From: Candidatus Nitrotoga sp. SPKER
Lineage (GTDB): Bacteria > Pseudomonadota > Gammaproteobacteria > Burkholderiales > Gallionellaceae
Reading direction: 5' to 3'
Assembly (NCBI GenBank): GCA_003402285.1
Contig: QFXG01000007.1
Span: forward strand, 1 to 64,000
DNA length: 64,000 nt
A program made the translations under genes and the position numbers. The notes below the pieces were generated by a model. It ran no database searches. It worked only from the letters and a program-made list of their open reading frames with translations, and was not told the DNA's origin. Each line of letters starts with the position of its first letter. Position 1 is the first letter of the stretch. Below, piece after piece: positions 9,906 through 19,260 of this stretch.

Positions 9906-11159
9906 ATGAATTCAGTCCAATTTTCCGCGTTATTTATTGGTACACTGTTATTAACTACGGTCGCTCAAATATGGCTGGCACGACGTCATCTTGCCCACAT
10001 CCAAGCACATCGCGCGCAGGTACCCTCGGATTTTCGTGAGCAGATAAATCTCTCCGCGCACCAAAAAGCGGCGGACTACACAAGCGAAAAAACACGATTG
10101 ACCCTACTGAGCATGCCATTCAATGCGCTGTTGCTATTCGTATTTACTCTCGGGGGCGGAGTACAGTGGATCGCCGACTTGTGGTTGGCCACTTTTACCA
10201 ATTCACTCATACAAGGCTTGGCCGTCATTCTAACGGTGCTACTACTCTCATCTCTTTTGGAAATGCCGTTCAGCCTATACCGCACATTTGTCATTGAGGC
10301 GCGCTACGGCTTCAATAAAATGACACTGGCAATGTACCTGGCTGATAGTGCTAAAAGTTTATTGCTCGGCGCCCTATTTGGCCTGCCCTTATTATTTGGA
10401 GTATTGTGGCTAATGGAACGCATGGGCACAAACTGGTGGCTGTATGTTTGGGGAGTGTGGGTAACATTCAATCTGCTACTCCTATTCATCTACCCCTCTT
10501 TCATCGCACCGCTGTTCAACAAGTTCACCCCGCTGCAAGATGAGACGCTCAAAACACGTATCAAGGCATTATTACAAAAATGCGGATTCACCGCACAAGG
10601 GCTATTCGTAATGGATGGCTCCAAGCGTACTTCGCATGGGAACGCCTATTTCACGGGCTTCGGCAAAACCAAACGAATTGTATTTTTCGACACCCTGCTG
10701 GAACGCCTGGTGCCAACAGAAATTGAGGCGGTTCTAGCGCATGAGCTGGGGCATTTCAAACGTCACCATGTTCTAAAGCGTATCGTTTCCACCTTTGCCA
10801 TAAGCCTGGGATTCTTATGGCTACTCGCACAATTGATGGAAGCAAACTGGTTCTATGCCGGACTCGGCGTTACCACTCCATCCACCGCGCTTGCGCTATT
10901 ACTGTTCTTCATGATATTGCCCGTCTTCAGCTTTTTACTGCATCCGCTTATGAGCTACTACTCGCGCAAGCATGAATTCGAAGCAGATGCCTACGCCGCG
11001 CAACAAACCAATGCGCATAACCTGGCCAGTGCACTGGTAAAGATGTACCAAGACAATGCTGCAACCCTTACGCCAGATCCGCTGTACTCCACGTTTTACG
11101 ACTCACATCCACCCGCTTTAATGCGCATTGCTCGATTACAAACCTTACAAAGGGCCTAA
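9906..11159 (+). CDS. M48 family metallopeptidase, Ste24/CAAX protease type
   Basis: A 417-residue integral membrane zinc protease. The zinc site HELGH is at residues 279-283, and the third ligand is in the late KHEFEADAYA segment. Several hydrophobic membrane segments lie on both sides (residues 7-25, 63-110, 155-205 and 300-350, roughly). The motif DGSKRTSHGNAYFTGFG is typical of the Ste24 group. The gene starts a compact plus-strand run protease-cytochrome-pterin dehydratase-rsgA. Its substrate in bacteria is unknown and is probably a membrane or misfolded protein. Confidence 0.93.
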   Translation: MNSVQFSALFIGTLLLTTVAQIWLARRHLAHIQAHRAQVPSDFREQINLSAHQKAADYTSEKTRLTLLSMPFNALLLFVFTLGGGVQWIADLWLATFTNSLIQGLAVILTVLLLSSLLEMPFSLYRTFVIEARYGFNKMTLAMYLADSAKSLLLGALFGLPLLFGVLWLMERMGTNWWLYVWGVWVTFNLLLLFIYPSFIAPLFNKFTPLQDETLKTRIKALLQKCGFTAQGLFVMDGSKRTSHGNAYFTGFGKTKRIVFFDTLLERLVPTEIEAVLAHELGHFKRHHVLKRIVSTFAISLGFLWLLAQLMEANWFYAGLGVTTPSTALALLLFFMILPVFSFLLHPLMSYYSRKHEFEADAYAAQQTNAHNLASALVKMYQDNAATLTPDPLYSTFYDSHPPALMRIARLQTLQRA

Positions 11160-11161
11160 TT

Positions 11162-11467
11162 ATGAATAAATTTTTTATTATATTTTTGTTAGTGTGCGGT
11201 ACAGCACAAGCTGACCCCTTTGCCAATGGCCAACCAGAAGCCGGTAAAAAACTGTTCGACAAATACAAATGTAATAGTTGCCACAACGGCAAAATGGGCG
11301 GTGACGGTAATGCCATCTTCACGCGTCCCAACCGCAAAGTAACTGACCCACAACAGCTAACGGCACAAATTAATGTATGCACCCGTAATGTGGGTGCCGA
11401 TTTTTCCACACAAGACAAACTAGACCTCGCCGCCTATCTCAACAAGCATTTCTATAAATTCAAGTAA
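11162..11467 (+). CDS. Small periplasmic c-type cytochrome
   Basis: A 101-residue monoheme cytochrome c. It has a signal peptide ending GTAQA, then EAGKKLFDKYKCNSCH, whose CNSCH binds heme. The only Met in the mature part is four residues after the heme His, so the usual C-terminal axial Met of class I cytochromes is missing. A further Cys (NVCTRN) could form a disulfide or act otherwise. It starts two bases after the protease stop. It is likely an electron carrier or a heme protein with an open or non-Met sixth ligand. Confidence 0.88.
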   Translation: MNKFFIIFLLVCGTAQADPFANGQPEAGKKLFDKYKCNSCHNGKMGGDGNAIFTRPNRKVTDPQQLTAQINVCTRNVGADFSTQDKLDLAAYLNKHFYKFK

Positions 11468-11472
11468 ACGCT

Positions 11473-11811
11473 ATGACCACCGTCTGTGATTTGAAAAACA
11501 AAGAATGTAAACCTTGCGAAGGCGGTATACCATCGTTATCTCAAGATGAAATTAACATTCTGATAAAGCAGTTGGATAACTGGGTGCAACGCGATCACAC
11601 GATCAATAAAACTTTCGAATTCAAAAACTATTATCAGACCATGGCCTTTGTAAATGCAGTGGCATGGCTTTCGCACCGCGAAGATCATCATCCCGATCTA
11701 AGCGTGAGCTACAGCCAATGCCATGTGGAATATTCCACGCATGCCATTAAGGGTCTGTCAGAAAATGATTTCATCTGTGCCGCCAAGGTGGACGCCTTGT
11801 TTAAGATTTGA
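11473..11811 (+). CDS. 4a-hydroxytetrahydrobiopterin dehydratase
   Basis: A 112-residue pterin-4a-carbinolamine dehydratase. The core reads WLSHREDHHPDLSVSY, with the conserved acidic-His-His-Pro-Asp site, and the tail has YSTHAIKGLSEND followed by AAKVDAL, both typical. The N-terminus carries an unusual CDLKNKECKPCEGG segment with three Cys, seen in many proteobacterial members. It recycles the pterin cofactor after aromatic hydroxylation. No hydroxylase is visible nearby, so its partner is elsewhere or it acts in another pterin pathway. Its stop overlaps the rsgA start. Confidence 0.94.
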   Translation: MTTVCDLKNKECKPCEGGIPSLSQDEINILIKQLDNWVQRDHTINKTFEFKNYYQTMAFVNAVAWLSHREDHHPDLSVSYSQCHVEYSTHAIKGLSENDFICAAKVDALFKI

Positions 11812-12680
11812 ACCCAACTATCCAAGGGCAAGTAATCGCCGCCTTCAGCCGCCAATACATGGTGGAACTGTGTGATGGAGAATTGCTGACCTGTCTGACT
11901 CACGGCAAAAAGAGCGAAGTGGCATGTGGCGATATTGTAGAAATCCAGCGCATCAATAATGCGCAAGGGGTGATCAAACATATCCTGCCGCGCCAGACTT
12001 TACTGTACCGTTCTGATGCCTACCGCCAAAAACTCATTGCCGCCAACATTACGCAAATTATTATAGTCGTAGCAAGCAAACCTTCATTCTGCGACGAACT
12101 TCTAGCGCGCTGCCTCATCGCCGCACATGACCAGCAACTTGCCACCCTCATTGTGCTGAACAAATGCGACTTACTGGAAGAAATAACAACTGCACGTAGC
12201 CAACTAGAAACCTACCGCGCCATCGGCTACCGTGTACTGGAACTGTCTGCCAAAGAGAACGCGTCCCCGCTATACCCCTTTTTACAAGGCCACACCAGCA
12301 TACTGGTCGGGCAATCCGGCATGGGTAAATCCACCCTCATCAATAAATTACTCCCGGATGCACAAGTCGCCACACGTGAAATTTCCACCGCACTAAATTC
12401 AGGAAAACACACCACCACCCACGCACGTCTCTATCACTTGAATACGAAAAGCCATTTGATAGACTGCCCCGGTGTGCAAGCATTCGGACTACACCACCTG
12501 GATTTTGGTGCCATCGAAGCGGGCTTTGTGGAATTCGCAGCCTACCATGGCCAGTGTCGCTTCCATAACTGTCACCATACACATGAACCGGACTGCGCAC
12601 TGAAAAAAATAGAGCAAGAGGGAAAAATCGATGCGCGGAGACTAAAATTGTTCCAGGAGATTAGCCAGAGCCGGTGTTGA
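11808..12680 (+). CDS. rsgA: Ribosome small subunit-dependent GTPase A
   Basis: RsgA is a circularly permuted GTPase that helps the late maturation of the 30S subunit. The protein has an N-terminal OB-fold, the G4 motif NKCD, then the P-loop GQSGMGKST (168-176) and DCPG (G3). A C-terminal zinc-finger region reads CRFHNCHHTHEPDC. The length of 290 residues is normal. The start is a TTG overlapping the upstream stop as TTGA, which suggests translational coupling; the next ATG is 17 codons further in and would cut the OB-fold. Confidence 0.95.
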   Translation: MNPTIQGQVIAAFSRQYMVELCDGELLTCLTHGKKSEVACGDIVEIQRINNAQGVIKHILPRQTLLYRSDAYRQKLIAANITQIIIVVASKPSFCDELLARCLIAAHDQQLATLIVLNKCDLLEEITTARSQLETYRAIGYRVLELSAKENASPLYPFLQGHTSILVGQSGMGKSTLINKLLPDAQVATREISTALNSGKHTTTHARLYHLNTKSHLIDCPGVQAFGLHHLDFGAIEAGFVEFAAYHGQCRFHNCHHTHEPDCALKKIEQEGKIDARRLKLFQEISQSRC

Positions 12681-12756
12681 CCTGCCTCCTTGAAAATACA
12701 GTAATTGATTGGCTTACCGTAACCTCATCAAACAAGGGGCTAGTATCACGGGTACA

Positions 12757-13695
12757 TCAGATCCTAACGAACGTTGCCAACCCCAGCAGTAACAACAACA
12801 CAATCCAGAATACCAGTGCGCGCCACACCAAGCCTACAGCACTTTGCATGAAGTCCACGTCAGCCTCATCCCCAATTCCCAATTCGGGACGATCCAGCGG
12901 CAAACCGCCCTGTGAAATGGGCAATCCAAGCCGTACACCAATCGCTCCTGCACCACTTGCCAGCACAATGCCTGCTTCTGGATCAGGCCAATTTTGTGCC
13001 TGTGTACGCCAGCAATACACCGTATCTTCAAAATCGCCGACAATCGCAAAAATCGTGGCGGTAAGGCGTAGCGGTAGCCATTCGATCCAGTGGTAAGCTT
13101 GTCGTGCGAACACTCCGAATTCGCTGAGTTCGGCATCAGCCTGATTATCCCAACGCGTATATATGAATTGCGACATGCGATACAGTATTGCGCCCACTGG
13201 CCCCAGCCCCAGCAGCATTGTAATCACAAACCACACTATTACACCGAACACACGACGATGCGAGGCCAGCAGCCCTTCTTCAATAGTGACACGCGCAACT
13301 TCCTCGTAACTCAGATCATGACATGACGCTCCACGCCATGTAGAAAGGATGCTGCGCGCTTTATCCAAATCGTTATCACGTAGCGCTTGGTGAATATCGG
13401 TATAGTAATGACTGAACTGGCGGAAGCCCATGGTGAGGTACAGCACCAGCACACTGAATGCCCAGGCGAAAACCGGATAAATAAAATACGCTAACCCATA
13501 CAGCGCAGCTGTCCCACATAATGGTAATAGCACCGCAAGTAGCCAGGCAATCTTGCCATGCTTATGCTCACCCGTATTTAAGTGATGCTGAAAAAAATTG
13601 ACATAGCGTGTAAGCCGAACAAATAAGTATTTGCGCGAAGCAAGCGGATGTAATTGTTCCAGCAACAGGGCGGCAATTAGTGAAAACAGGCTCAT
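12757..13695 (-). CDS. CobD/CbiB-AmpE-like membrane protein
   Basis: A 312-residue integral membrane protein of the CobD/CbiB superfamily, in the AmpE-like branch. The N-terminus MSLFSLIAALLLEQLHPL and the acidic/arginine-rich cytosolic segment with EEVARVTIEEGLLASHRRVFGVI are characteristic. Membrane segments fall near residues 75-110, 170-195 and 290-312. No cobalamin genes are nearby, so a cobinamide-synthase role is unsupported and a signalling role like AmpE is more likely. The frame extends to 13767, but the start at 13695 puts the first membrane helix at the N-terminus. It converges with rsgA. Confidence 0.8.
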   Translation of the reverse strand: MSLFSLIAALLLEQLHPLASRKYLFVRLTRYVNFFQHHLNTGEHKHGKIAWLLAVLLPLCGTAALYGLAYFIYPVFAWAFSVLVLYLTMGFRQFSHYYTDIHQALRDNDLDKARSILSTWRGASCHDLSYEEVARVTIEEGLLASHRRVFGVIVWFVITMLLGLGPVGAILYRMSQFIYTRWDNQADAELSEFGVFARQAYHWIEWLPLRLTATIFAIVGDFEDTVYCWRTQAQNWPDPEAGIVLASGAGAIGVRLGLPISQGGLPLDRPELGIGDEADVDFMQSAVGLVWRALVFWIVLLLLLGLATFVRI

Positions 13696-13846
13696 GGCAT
13701 CTGTGGGTGCATAGGCTAAGTTAGCCCGCAAGATACCACACACACACATAATTATGCGACACACCATTCATCCTGTTTTCCTCAGTTGAACTTGTAAAAA
13801 CGGCTGCGAACCCAATACTGGAGCGGGTCAATGACAGAAAAAGCAG

Positions 13847-14191
13847 TTGACCCGGCGTTACAGGCGCAAGCCCAAACGGGTAGCGGAAGATATTCGCTTG
13901 ATGTCATCAGGGGTGATTTCAGGTTTGTTGGGACGAGAACGGAGCCCGAGCGCGCTGGGGCAGTTGACGTTGATTGCCGAATTTCTCGAAGTGACCGGAT
14001 TATTCGCCCGCTGGATGGAAAGCCGCTCGATGTTCTATACCAGCCCCAACGCCCCCCAACAAAAACTGACGTCCCCGGCATCGGGCTGCGCTCAATTCTC
14101 GATGGGCAGCGACGAGAACCTGCGCCGCGCCTTAGCCTATCTCTACTCCTGGCTCAAAAACACACGGCTAAAGCAAATGCTCCGCATTTAA
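13847..14191 (+). pseudogene. Transposase fragment, possibly IS1380-like
   Basis: The open frame contains LGQLTLIAEFLEVTGLFARWMES followed by FYTSPNAPQQ, which resembles the N-terminal part of IS1380-type transposases as I remember them. After TSP the similarity breaks, and only NLRRALAYLYSWLK, similar to a segment further in, is left before a stop. The DDE catalytic region is absent. It reads as a 5' fragment with an internal deletion. It abuts the 3' end of the next gene on the other strand, so that gene may have been trimmed or placed here by the event. Confidence 0.45.
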
Positions 14192-15471
14192 GCGGGTGCA
14201 CACATTGCAATACCCTCGTTTGCCCAACCGAGCGCCACCACTTCGTCGATATCTTGCTGGTTCGTCGAGTACCGATGATTTGAATCCCACGCATTTCTCG
14301 CCCCGTTTTCAGCAAAAGCGCGGTTGTAAGCCCGATACACCGGAACACTCGCTTGCGGGCATGAAAATGAACCGTCAGCGTTTTTCCGTGGCACATTCAT
14401 CGGGAACGAATAACCTTCGAAATTCCACTGTTGCTCAGTCGTTGGGCGCGGCGTTTTTTGCAAGTTTTTTAACGCCGCGCAATCGGCATCGCCCACCGTG
14501 AAAAAGTGTGAGTTTGGCCCGGGCGAGACGCTGCCATAAAAACGACAGGTACGCACGAAACCGCCTGCGTTGAACGACTTACCCGTGCGAACAAAGTGAC
14601 CCGCGCCGCCAGAATCAACAAATGCCGCTTCTGCCGGATCGCTTGTATAGAAAAAATTACCACCTGGTGATTTGGGAAAATCTTGTGTGTTGCGGAATTC
14701 GATCACCGTACCATCACGTTTTGGAGCGGGGAGGTCACGCAACTTGATCACATCAAGGTAGCCTGTTACTCCTAGCTCATAGCCAATCCCTAAACCAGCG
14801 CTGAGCCCGTTGAGTCCAGAGACGACAAACTCTTCAAACTCAAATCCTGTAACTGTAGTAGCTCGCTGCACACCTTCAGAGGTTGTGTAGCAGGGCATAA
14901 ATGGGGGTGGACTAAAGCCGAAGAGTGGTGTCACAAGCGCTATGGCACAATTCGGCACGCCCGGAGCACTTATAGCCCCTTTTTCTGAAAGTGCGTTGGG
15001 GAGAAAGGGACCAGCCGGATGATACTCACTGATTACAGTGATTATAGTGATTACATTGTCACCTTGAATACTTGGATAACTTGAAAACAAGTTTTCAAAG
15101 TGGACACGCGGCTCGATCCCATTTCTACTGCGCAGGTCGAATCCAAAAGCAGATACAGGATCACCAAAAGCAGGTGGAGACGGTTGCGAAATATTCACAA
15201 ACCGAACACTAGATCGCTCCGGAAAATCACCCTGTGCGGTCGGCAGCAGATTTTCTGTTTGTGTAAAAAGCCGCGTGTAAGTGGCGGGTGGGGCCAGTTG
15301 AGGGGATATAACAAACTCCAAAACAAGCCCTTCGCGTGGAACGACTGAAAACGGGCCAGGCTCAACGACACTTACAGCCCATGAAGGCAAAAATGGAATT
15401 AACCAGAGTAACGCAAAAGCCGCTACTAAAAGCCAATTTTTATGCGCCATTGATCGACTGAATACAATCAT
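14188..15471 (-). CDS. Secreted protein with C-terminal DUF5648-like domain
   Basis: A 427-residue protein with a signal peptide (hydrophobic residues 13-32, ending SWA). The middle part (about 35-250) is rich in Pro, Ser and Gly and I do not recognise it. From about residue 280 the sequence follows the DUF5648 pattern: FYTSDPAEAAFV, HFVRTGKSFNAGGF, CRFYGSVSPGPNSHFFT and VYRAYNRAFA, then DSNHRYSTNQQDID and a WANEGIAMCAP end. This domain is common at the C-termini of extracellular proteins; its ligand is unknown to me. The gene stands alone, beside a transposase fragment. Confidence 0.7.
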   Translation of the reverse strand: MIVFSRSMAHKNWLLVAAFALLWLIPFLPSWAVSVVEPGPFSVVPREGLVLEFVISPQLAPPATYTRLFTQTENLLPTAQGDFPERSSVRFVNISQPSPPAFGDPVSAFGFDLRSRNGIEPRVHFENLFSSYPSIQGDNVITIITVISEYHPAGPFLPNALSEKGAISAPGVPNCAIALVTPLFGFSPPPFMPCYTTSEGVQRATTVTGFEFEEFVVSGLNGLSAGLGIGYELGVTGYLDVIKLRDLPAPKRDGTVIEFRNTQDFPKSPGGNFFYTSDPAEAAFVDSGGAGHFVRTGKSFNAGGFVRTCRFYGSVSPGPNSHFFTVGDADCAALKNLQKTPRPTTEQQWNFEGYSFPMNVPRKNADGSFSCPQASVPVYRAYNRAFAENGARNAWDSNHRYSTNQQDIDEVVALGWANEGIAMCAPA

Positions 15472-15744
15472 GAAATTGATAGCTGCCGGTTGTTTAGGTA
15501 GGTGGTGAACAAAAGTTTAACCCAGCTTGTCATGTCGATGTATTCAAACCCGTAATCATCTTAAAAATGCGTCAACTATATTTTTATTTCTATCTGGATA
15601 ACGCTCTTGAAACTTATCGTTATCACGTTGCCTATTGTTCGGTTCACGCGCTTCGGAAAACTGCAACTCGGTACCGTCGAACAAATCCACGATGTAGAGA
15701 ATTTAATTTAGTTTATAACGATGGGCACTTAACCGACACTCGCC

Positions 15745-16998
15745 CTAAATAATCATTCCCGCCGCAACCGTATTATTTGTCGCTTCATCAATGACAATAA
15801 AGCTGCCCGTAAAACGATTTTTTTTGTAGCTGTCGAATACCAGCGGCTGTTGCACCTTCATTGCCACGCGGGCTATGTCATTCATATTGAGCGTGGCGCT
15901 GCTGTGCTGTTCCAATGTATTGACATCCACACGATATTCAAGACGCGCAAAAACACACTTCACCACACGCGTAGTGTGCTTGATAATATATTTGCGATTC
16001 AGGTCAAGTGGCGATTCAGACAGCCAACACAGCATGGCCTCAAATTCCTTGGTAGCTTGTGGCATCGTGGCAGATTTCACAAACATATCGCCGCGCGAGA
16101 TATCGATCTCATCCGTCAAAGTTAGCGTGACTGATTGTGGCGCATAAGCACGTTGCAAGTTGCCATCATAGGTGACGATCTCCTTCACCTTGGTGGTACG
16201 GCCTGAAGGCAGGATAGTAATTTCATCGCCCGTCGCGATTTCTCCCGACTCAATACGCCCCATGTAACCGCGAAAATCGTGATATTCCTGCGTCTGCGGA
16301 CGGCACACCCATTGCACTGGATAGCGAAAATCGGTCGTGTTGATATCATGGTCAATCACCACATGTTCCAGCAATTCCAATAGCGGGGTGCCTTTATACC
16401 AATTTAAATTTTCACCACGCTCCACTACCATGTCGCCATTCAATGCCGACATAGGAATGCAGGTCATCTCATGCAGGCCCAGTTGCGCGGCAAATGCACG
16501 ATACTCTGCACAAATCGCATCAAACGTTTCTTCTGAATAACCCACCATATCCATTTTGTTAACGGCCAGCACAATATGCGGTACACCTACCAGGCTGGCG
16601 ATAAAAGTATGACGACGTGTTTGCGTCAATACGCCCTTGCGGGCATCAATTAAAATGATAGCCAGGTTCGCTGTGCTGGCTGCAGTTACCATGTTGCGCG
16701 TGTACTGCTCGTGCCCGGGCGTATCGCCGATAATAAATTTGCGCCTGGGCGTAGCAAAGTAACGATAAGCCACGTCTATGGTAATTCCCTGTTCACGCTC
16801 CGCTTGCAAGCCATCGGTAAGCAGTGATAAATCCACTGCGCCCATGCCACCCCGCCGCTCACTGGTTTTGGTAATGGCAGAAAGTTGATCTTCAAAAATA
16901 GACTTGGAGTCGTGTAACAAGCGGCCAATCAACGTGCTTTTGCCATCGTCGACGCTGCCAGCCGTGATAAAACGCAGTAGCTGTGTGGTGTTGCTCAT
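15745..16998 (-). CDS. cysN: Sulfate adenylyltransferase, large (GTPase) subunit
   Basis: CysN is the EF-Tu-like GTPase that drives ATP sulfurylation of sulfate by CysD. The G1 loop GSVDDGKSTLIGRLL is at residues 14-28, DTPGHEQYTRN is G3, and NKMD is G4; two beta-barrel domains follow. The 417-residue length means there is no fused APS kinase. It follows cysD with two bases between them. Together they make adenylylsulfate, which the adjacent APS-reductase-type CysH can use directly. Confidence 0.96.
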   Translation of the reverse strand: MSNTTQLLRFITAGSVDDGKSTLIGRLLHDSKSIFEDQLSAITKTSERRGGMGAVDLSLLTDGLQAEREQGITIDVAYRYFATPRRKFIIGDTPGHEQYTRNMVTAASTANLAIILIDARKGVLTQTRRHTFIASLVGVPHIVLAVNKMDMVGYSEETFDAICAEYRAFAAQLGLHEMTCIPMSALNGDMVVERGENLNWYKGTPLLELLEHVVIDHDINTTDFRYPVQWVCRPQTQEYHDFRGYMGRIESGEIATGDEITILPSGRTTKVKEIVTYDGNLQRAYAPQSVTLTLTDEIDISRGDMFVKSATMPQATKEFEAMLCWLSESPLDLNRKYIIKHTTRVVKCVFARLEYRVDVNTLEQHSSATLNMNDIARVAMKVQQPLVFDSYKKNRFTGSFIVIDEATNNTVAAGMII

Positions 16999-17000
16999 AA

Positions 17001-17906
17001 TTAAAAGTAACCTTCTTTTTTGCGCAGTTCCATTGATGCCTCTGAAGTCTGATCGTCCATACGCGTCGCACCGCGCTCAGTAATGCGCGTGATTGCTGTT
17101 TCTTCAATAATTTCCTGCGCGTTGCGTGCATGCGACTCTACCGGACAGGTACAAGTCATATCACCCACCGTACGGAAACGCACCATCATTTTTTCTACTA
17201 TTTCACCTGACTTCGGCTGAACCAGATGTGACACGGGCAAAATACCATTATCACGGCGAATCACCTCGCGTTCATGTGCGTAATAGATGTCGGGGATATA
17301 GAGCTTCTCACGTGAGATATATTCCCAAATATCCATTTCCGTCCAGTTACTGATCGGGAACACGCGAATATTTTCACCGGCATGTACCCGCGTGTTGTAT
17401 GTATCCCACAACTCGGGGCGCTGATTTTTCGGATCCCACTGACCGAACTCGTCGCGGAAAGAAAAAATACGCTCCTTGGCTCGTGCCTTTTCCTCGTCCC
17501 GGCGCGCACCGCCAAGACAAGCATCGAAACCAAACTCAGCAATGGTTTCCAGTAAAGTCACAGACTGGAAGGCATTGCGTCCCTGATCGGCATTTTTCAG
17601 CACAATCGTTCCCTTCTTGATCGAACCATCCAGCGAACGTACGATGAGCCGCTCACCCAAATCAGCTGCCAGTTTGTCGCGACAAGCGATCACTTCTGGA
17701 AAATTATGCTCGGTATCAATATGCACCAACGGAAACGGAAAGCGCGCCGGGCGGAAAGCCTTTTCTGCCAGGCGCAACATGACGATAGAGTCCTTACCAC
17801 CGGAAAATAGCAGTGCAGGATTTTTACATTCCGCCGCTACTTCTCGCATGATGTGGATAGATTCACTTTCCAGCACATCCAGATGGGTAAAAGGTTGATT
17901 ACTCAT
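17001..17906 (-). CDS. cysD: Sulfate adenylyltransferase, small subunit
   Basis: CysD is the catalytic PP-loop subunit of ATP sulfurylase. The 301-residue protein has the FSGGKDSIVMLRLAEKAF signature near residues 34-51, HIDTEHNFPEV, and the LGGARRDEEKARAKERIFSFRD block. It is cotranscribed with cysN. A gap of 118 bases separates it from cysH, so cysDN may have its own promoter in 17907-18024. Confidence 0.96.
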   Translation of the reverse strand: MSNQPFTHLDVLESESIHIMREVAAECKNPALLFSGGKDSIVMLRLAEKAFRPARFPFPLVHIDTEHNFPEVIACRDKLAADLGERLIVRSLDGSIKKGTIVLKNADQGRNAFQSVTLLETIAEFGFDACLGGARRDEEKARAKERIFSFRDEFGQWDPKNQRPELWDTYNTRVHAGENIRVFPISNWTEMDIWEYISREKLYIPDIYYAHEREVIRRDNGILPVSHLVQPKSGEIVEKMMVRFRTVGDMTCTCPVESHARNAQEIIEETAITRITERGATRMDDQTSEASMELRKKEGYF

Positions 17907-18024
17907 TTTTTCTCAACTTCTAAAAATATAAATTCAAGATACCTGAATCTATGGTTCAACAAATAATGCGCCGGGGTGAATAAGGCACGCCTTCCCAGAC
18001 ACTGCCACCGAAAGCCAGAGCAGA

Positions 18025-18729
18025 CTATACCTGCCTGATCGGAGTAATTTTGTTCACGTGCAAACCGCACTCCTTATTTTGCGCATCCTCCCACCACCAA
18101 CGCCCCGAACGGATATCTTCGCCCGGTGTAATAGCGCGCGTACAGGGTGCGCAACCAATACTGGGATAAAAATGATCATGCAGTTTGTTATAAGGCACCT
18201 CATATTGCTTAAGGTATTCCCATACTTCAGCATTACTCCAATCGAGCAGCGGATTGAATTTCTGCAAGCCATTATCGGCATCGAACGCCGACACCTGCAA
18301 AACACCCCGCGTAGGTGCCTGCTCATGACGCATACCAGTAAGCCAGGCACGTTTACCAGATAAGGCACGACGCAGCGGCTCCACCTTGCGGATATGACAG
18401 CAACGCTTACGCAACTCCACGCTATCATAAAAACCGTTCACGCCATTTTGGGCGACATACTCTTCAATCTGCCGTGCCTCCGGGAAAAAAATTTGCAGCG
18501 GCACGCTGTAATGCGCACGAACCTCTTGCATCAGGTCGTAAGTTTCTTGCGGCAAACGCCCGGTATCCAAGCTAAACATCTCAATATCAGGCTGATATTT
18601 ATTGATCAAATCGGTCAGCACCATATCTTCCGCTCCCAAACTGTTAGCGAAAATAACAGGCGTATAATCACGCACAGCATTGGCTAACACCGTGCGCACT
18701 TGATCAATTTTTAGTTGCAACTCACTCAT
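18025..18729 (-). CDS. cysH: Adenylylsulfate (APS) reductase, assimilatory
   Basis: CysH reduces activated sulfate to sulfite. The PP-loop-like start FANSLGAEDMVL is followed by the paired-Cys segment KRCCHIRKVEPL and a later CAPCTRA. This CC...CxxC set binds a [4Fe-4S] cluster and marks the APS-using type, not the PAPS-using enzyme. The catalytic Cys lies in the C-terminal KECGLH. The length is 234 residues. It lies between the DUF934 gene and cysDN, consistent with an APS route that needs no APS kinase. Confidence 0.94.
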   Translation of the reverse strand: MSELQLKIDQVRTVLANAVRDYTPVIFANSLGAEDMVLTDLINKYQPDIEMFSLDTGRLPQETYDLMQEVRAHYSVPLQIFFPEARQIEEYVAQNGVNGFYDSVELRKRCCHIRKVEPLRRALSGKRAWLTGMRHEQAPTRGVLQVSAFDADNGLQKFNPLLDWSNAEVWEYLKQYEVPYNKLHDHFYPSIGCAPCTRAITPGEDIRSGRWWWEDAQNKECGLHVNKITPIRQV

Positions 18730-18733
18730 TTAT

Positions 18734-19255
18734 TTAACCTGCTGTTGCTATTCCATCACGTTTTACACGACGGAACAGGGGTAGTTTTTGATCCAGCGAA
18801 GTTTGATAGGTTTCTGAAAAATCAGTCAAACCCTTTAACGCATCATGAATATTCTTGTCCGGGCGCGGTGCAAAAGCATCAAAGCCAACGCGTTGCATAT
18901 AGAACATCTGGTCACGCAACACATCACCAATAGCACGCAATTCGCCAACGTAACCGAGACGCGCCCGTAAATTATAAGCAATCGAATAACCACGACCATC
19001 CGCGAATTTAGGAAAATCAACAGCGATGACGTCAAATTTTTCTACCTCGCCTTTCAATTCTTCCGGCCGCTCATTACTAGCAAGCCAGACACCCAGCTCA
19101 GTGCGATTTTGCAGTTTGGCACGTTGCGCCTGCCAAACTTTAAGCGGAACAATGACTTTCGCGGCAGGAACGGTGACTGATTCTGGCGTCTCATTTTCAC
19201 TCAGGCGGAGAACGGTCCAATCATCGCTGACAACGGCTTTGTTTTTAATAATCAT
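18734..19255 (-). CDS. DUF934 family protein
   Basis: A 173-residue protein of the DUF934 family, almost always found beside cysI and cysH in proteobacteria. Segments that identify it are WQAQRAKLQNR, VWLASNERPEEL, VDFPKFADGRGYS and GYVGELRAIGDVLRDQMFYMQRVGFDAF. It has no membrane segment or signal. The function is unproven; a role in sulfite reduction or electron supply is an inference from its position. Four bases separate it from cysH and five from cysI. Confidence 0.92.
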   Translation of the reverse strand: MIIKNKAVVSDDWTVLRLSENETPESVTVPAAKVIVPLKVWQAQRAKLQNRTELGVWLASNERPEELKGEVEKFDVIAVDFPKFADGRGYSIAYNLRARLGYVGELRAIGDVLRDQMFYMQRVGFDAFAPRPDKNIHDALKGLTDFSETYQTSLDQKLPLFRRVKRDGIATAG

Positions 19256-19260
19256 GATCG

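Noticed and set aside
15472-15744. Possible small gene between the DUF5648 gene and cysN
   Set aside because: A 61-codon plus-strand frame exists but has no motif and ends over the cysN stop.
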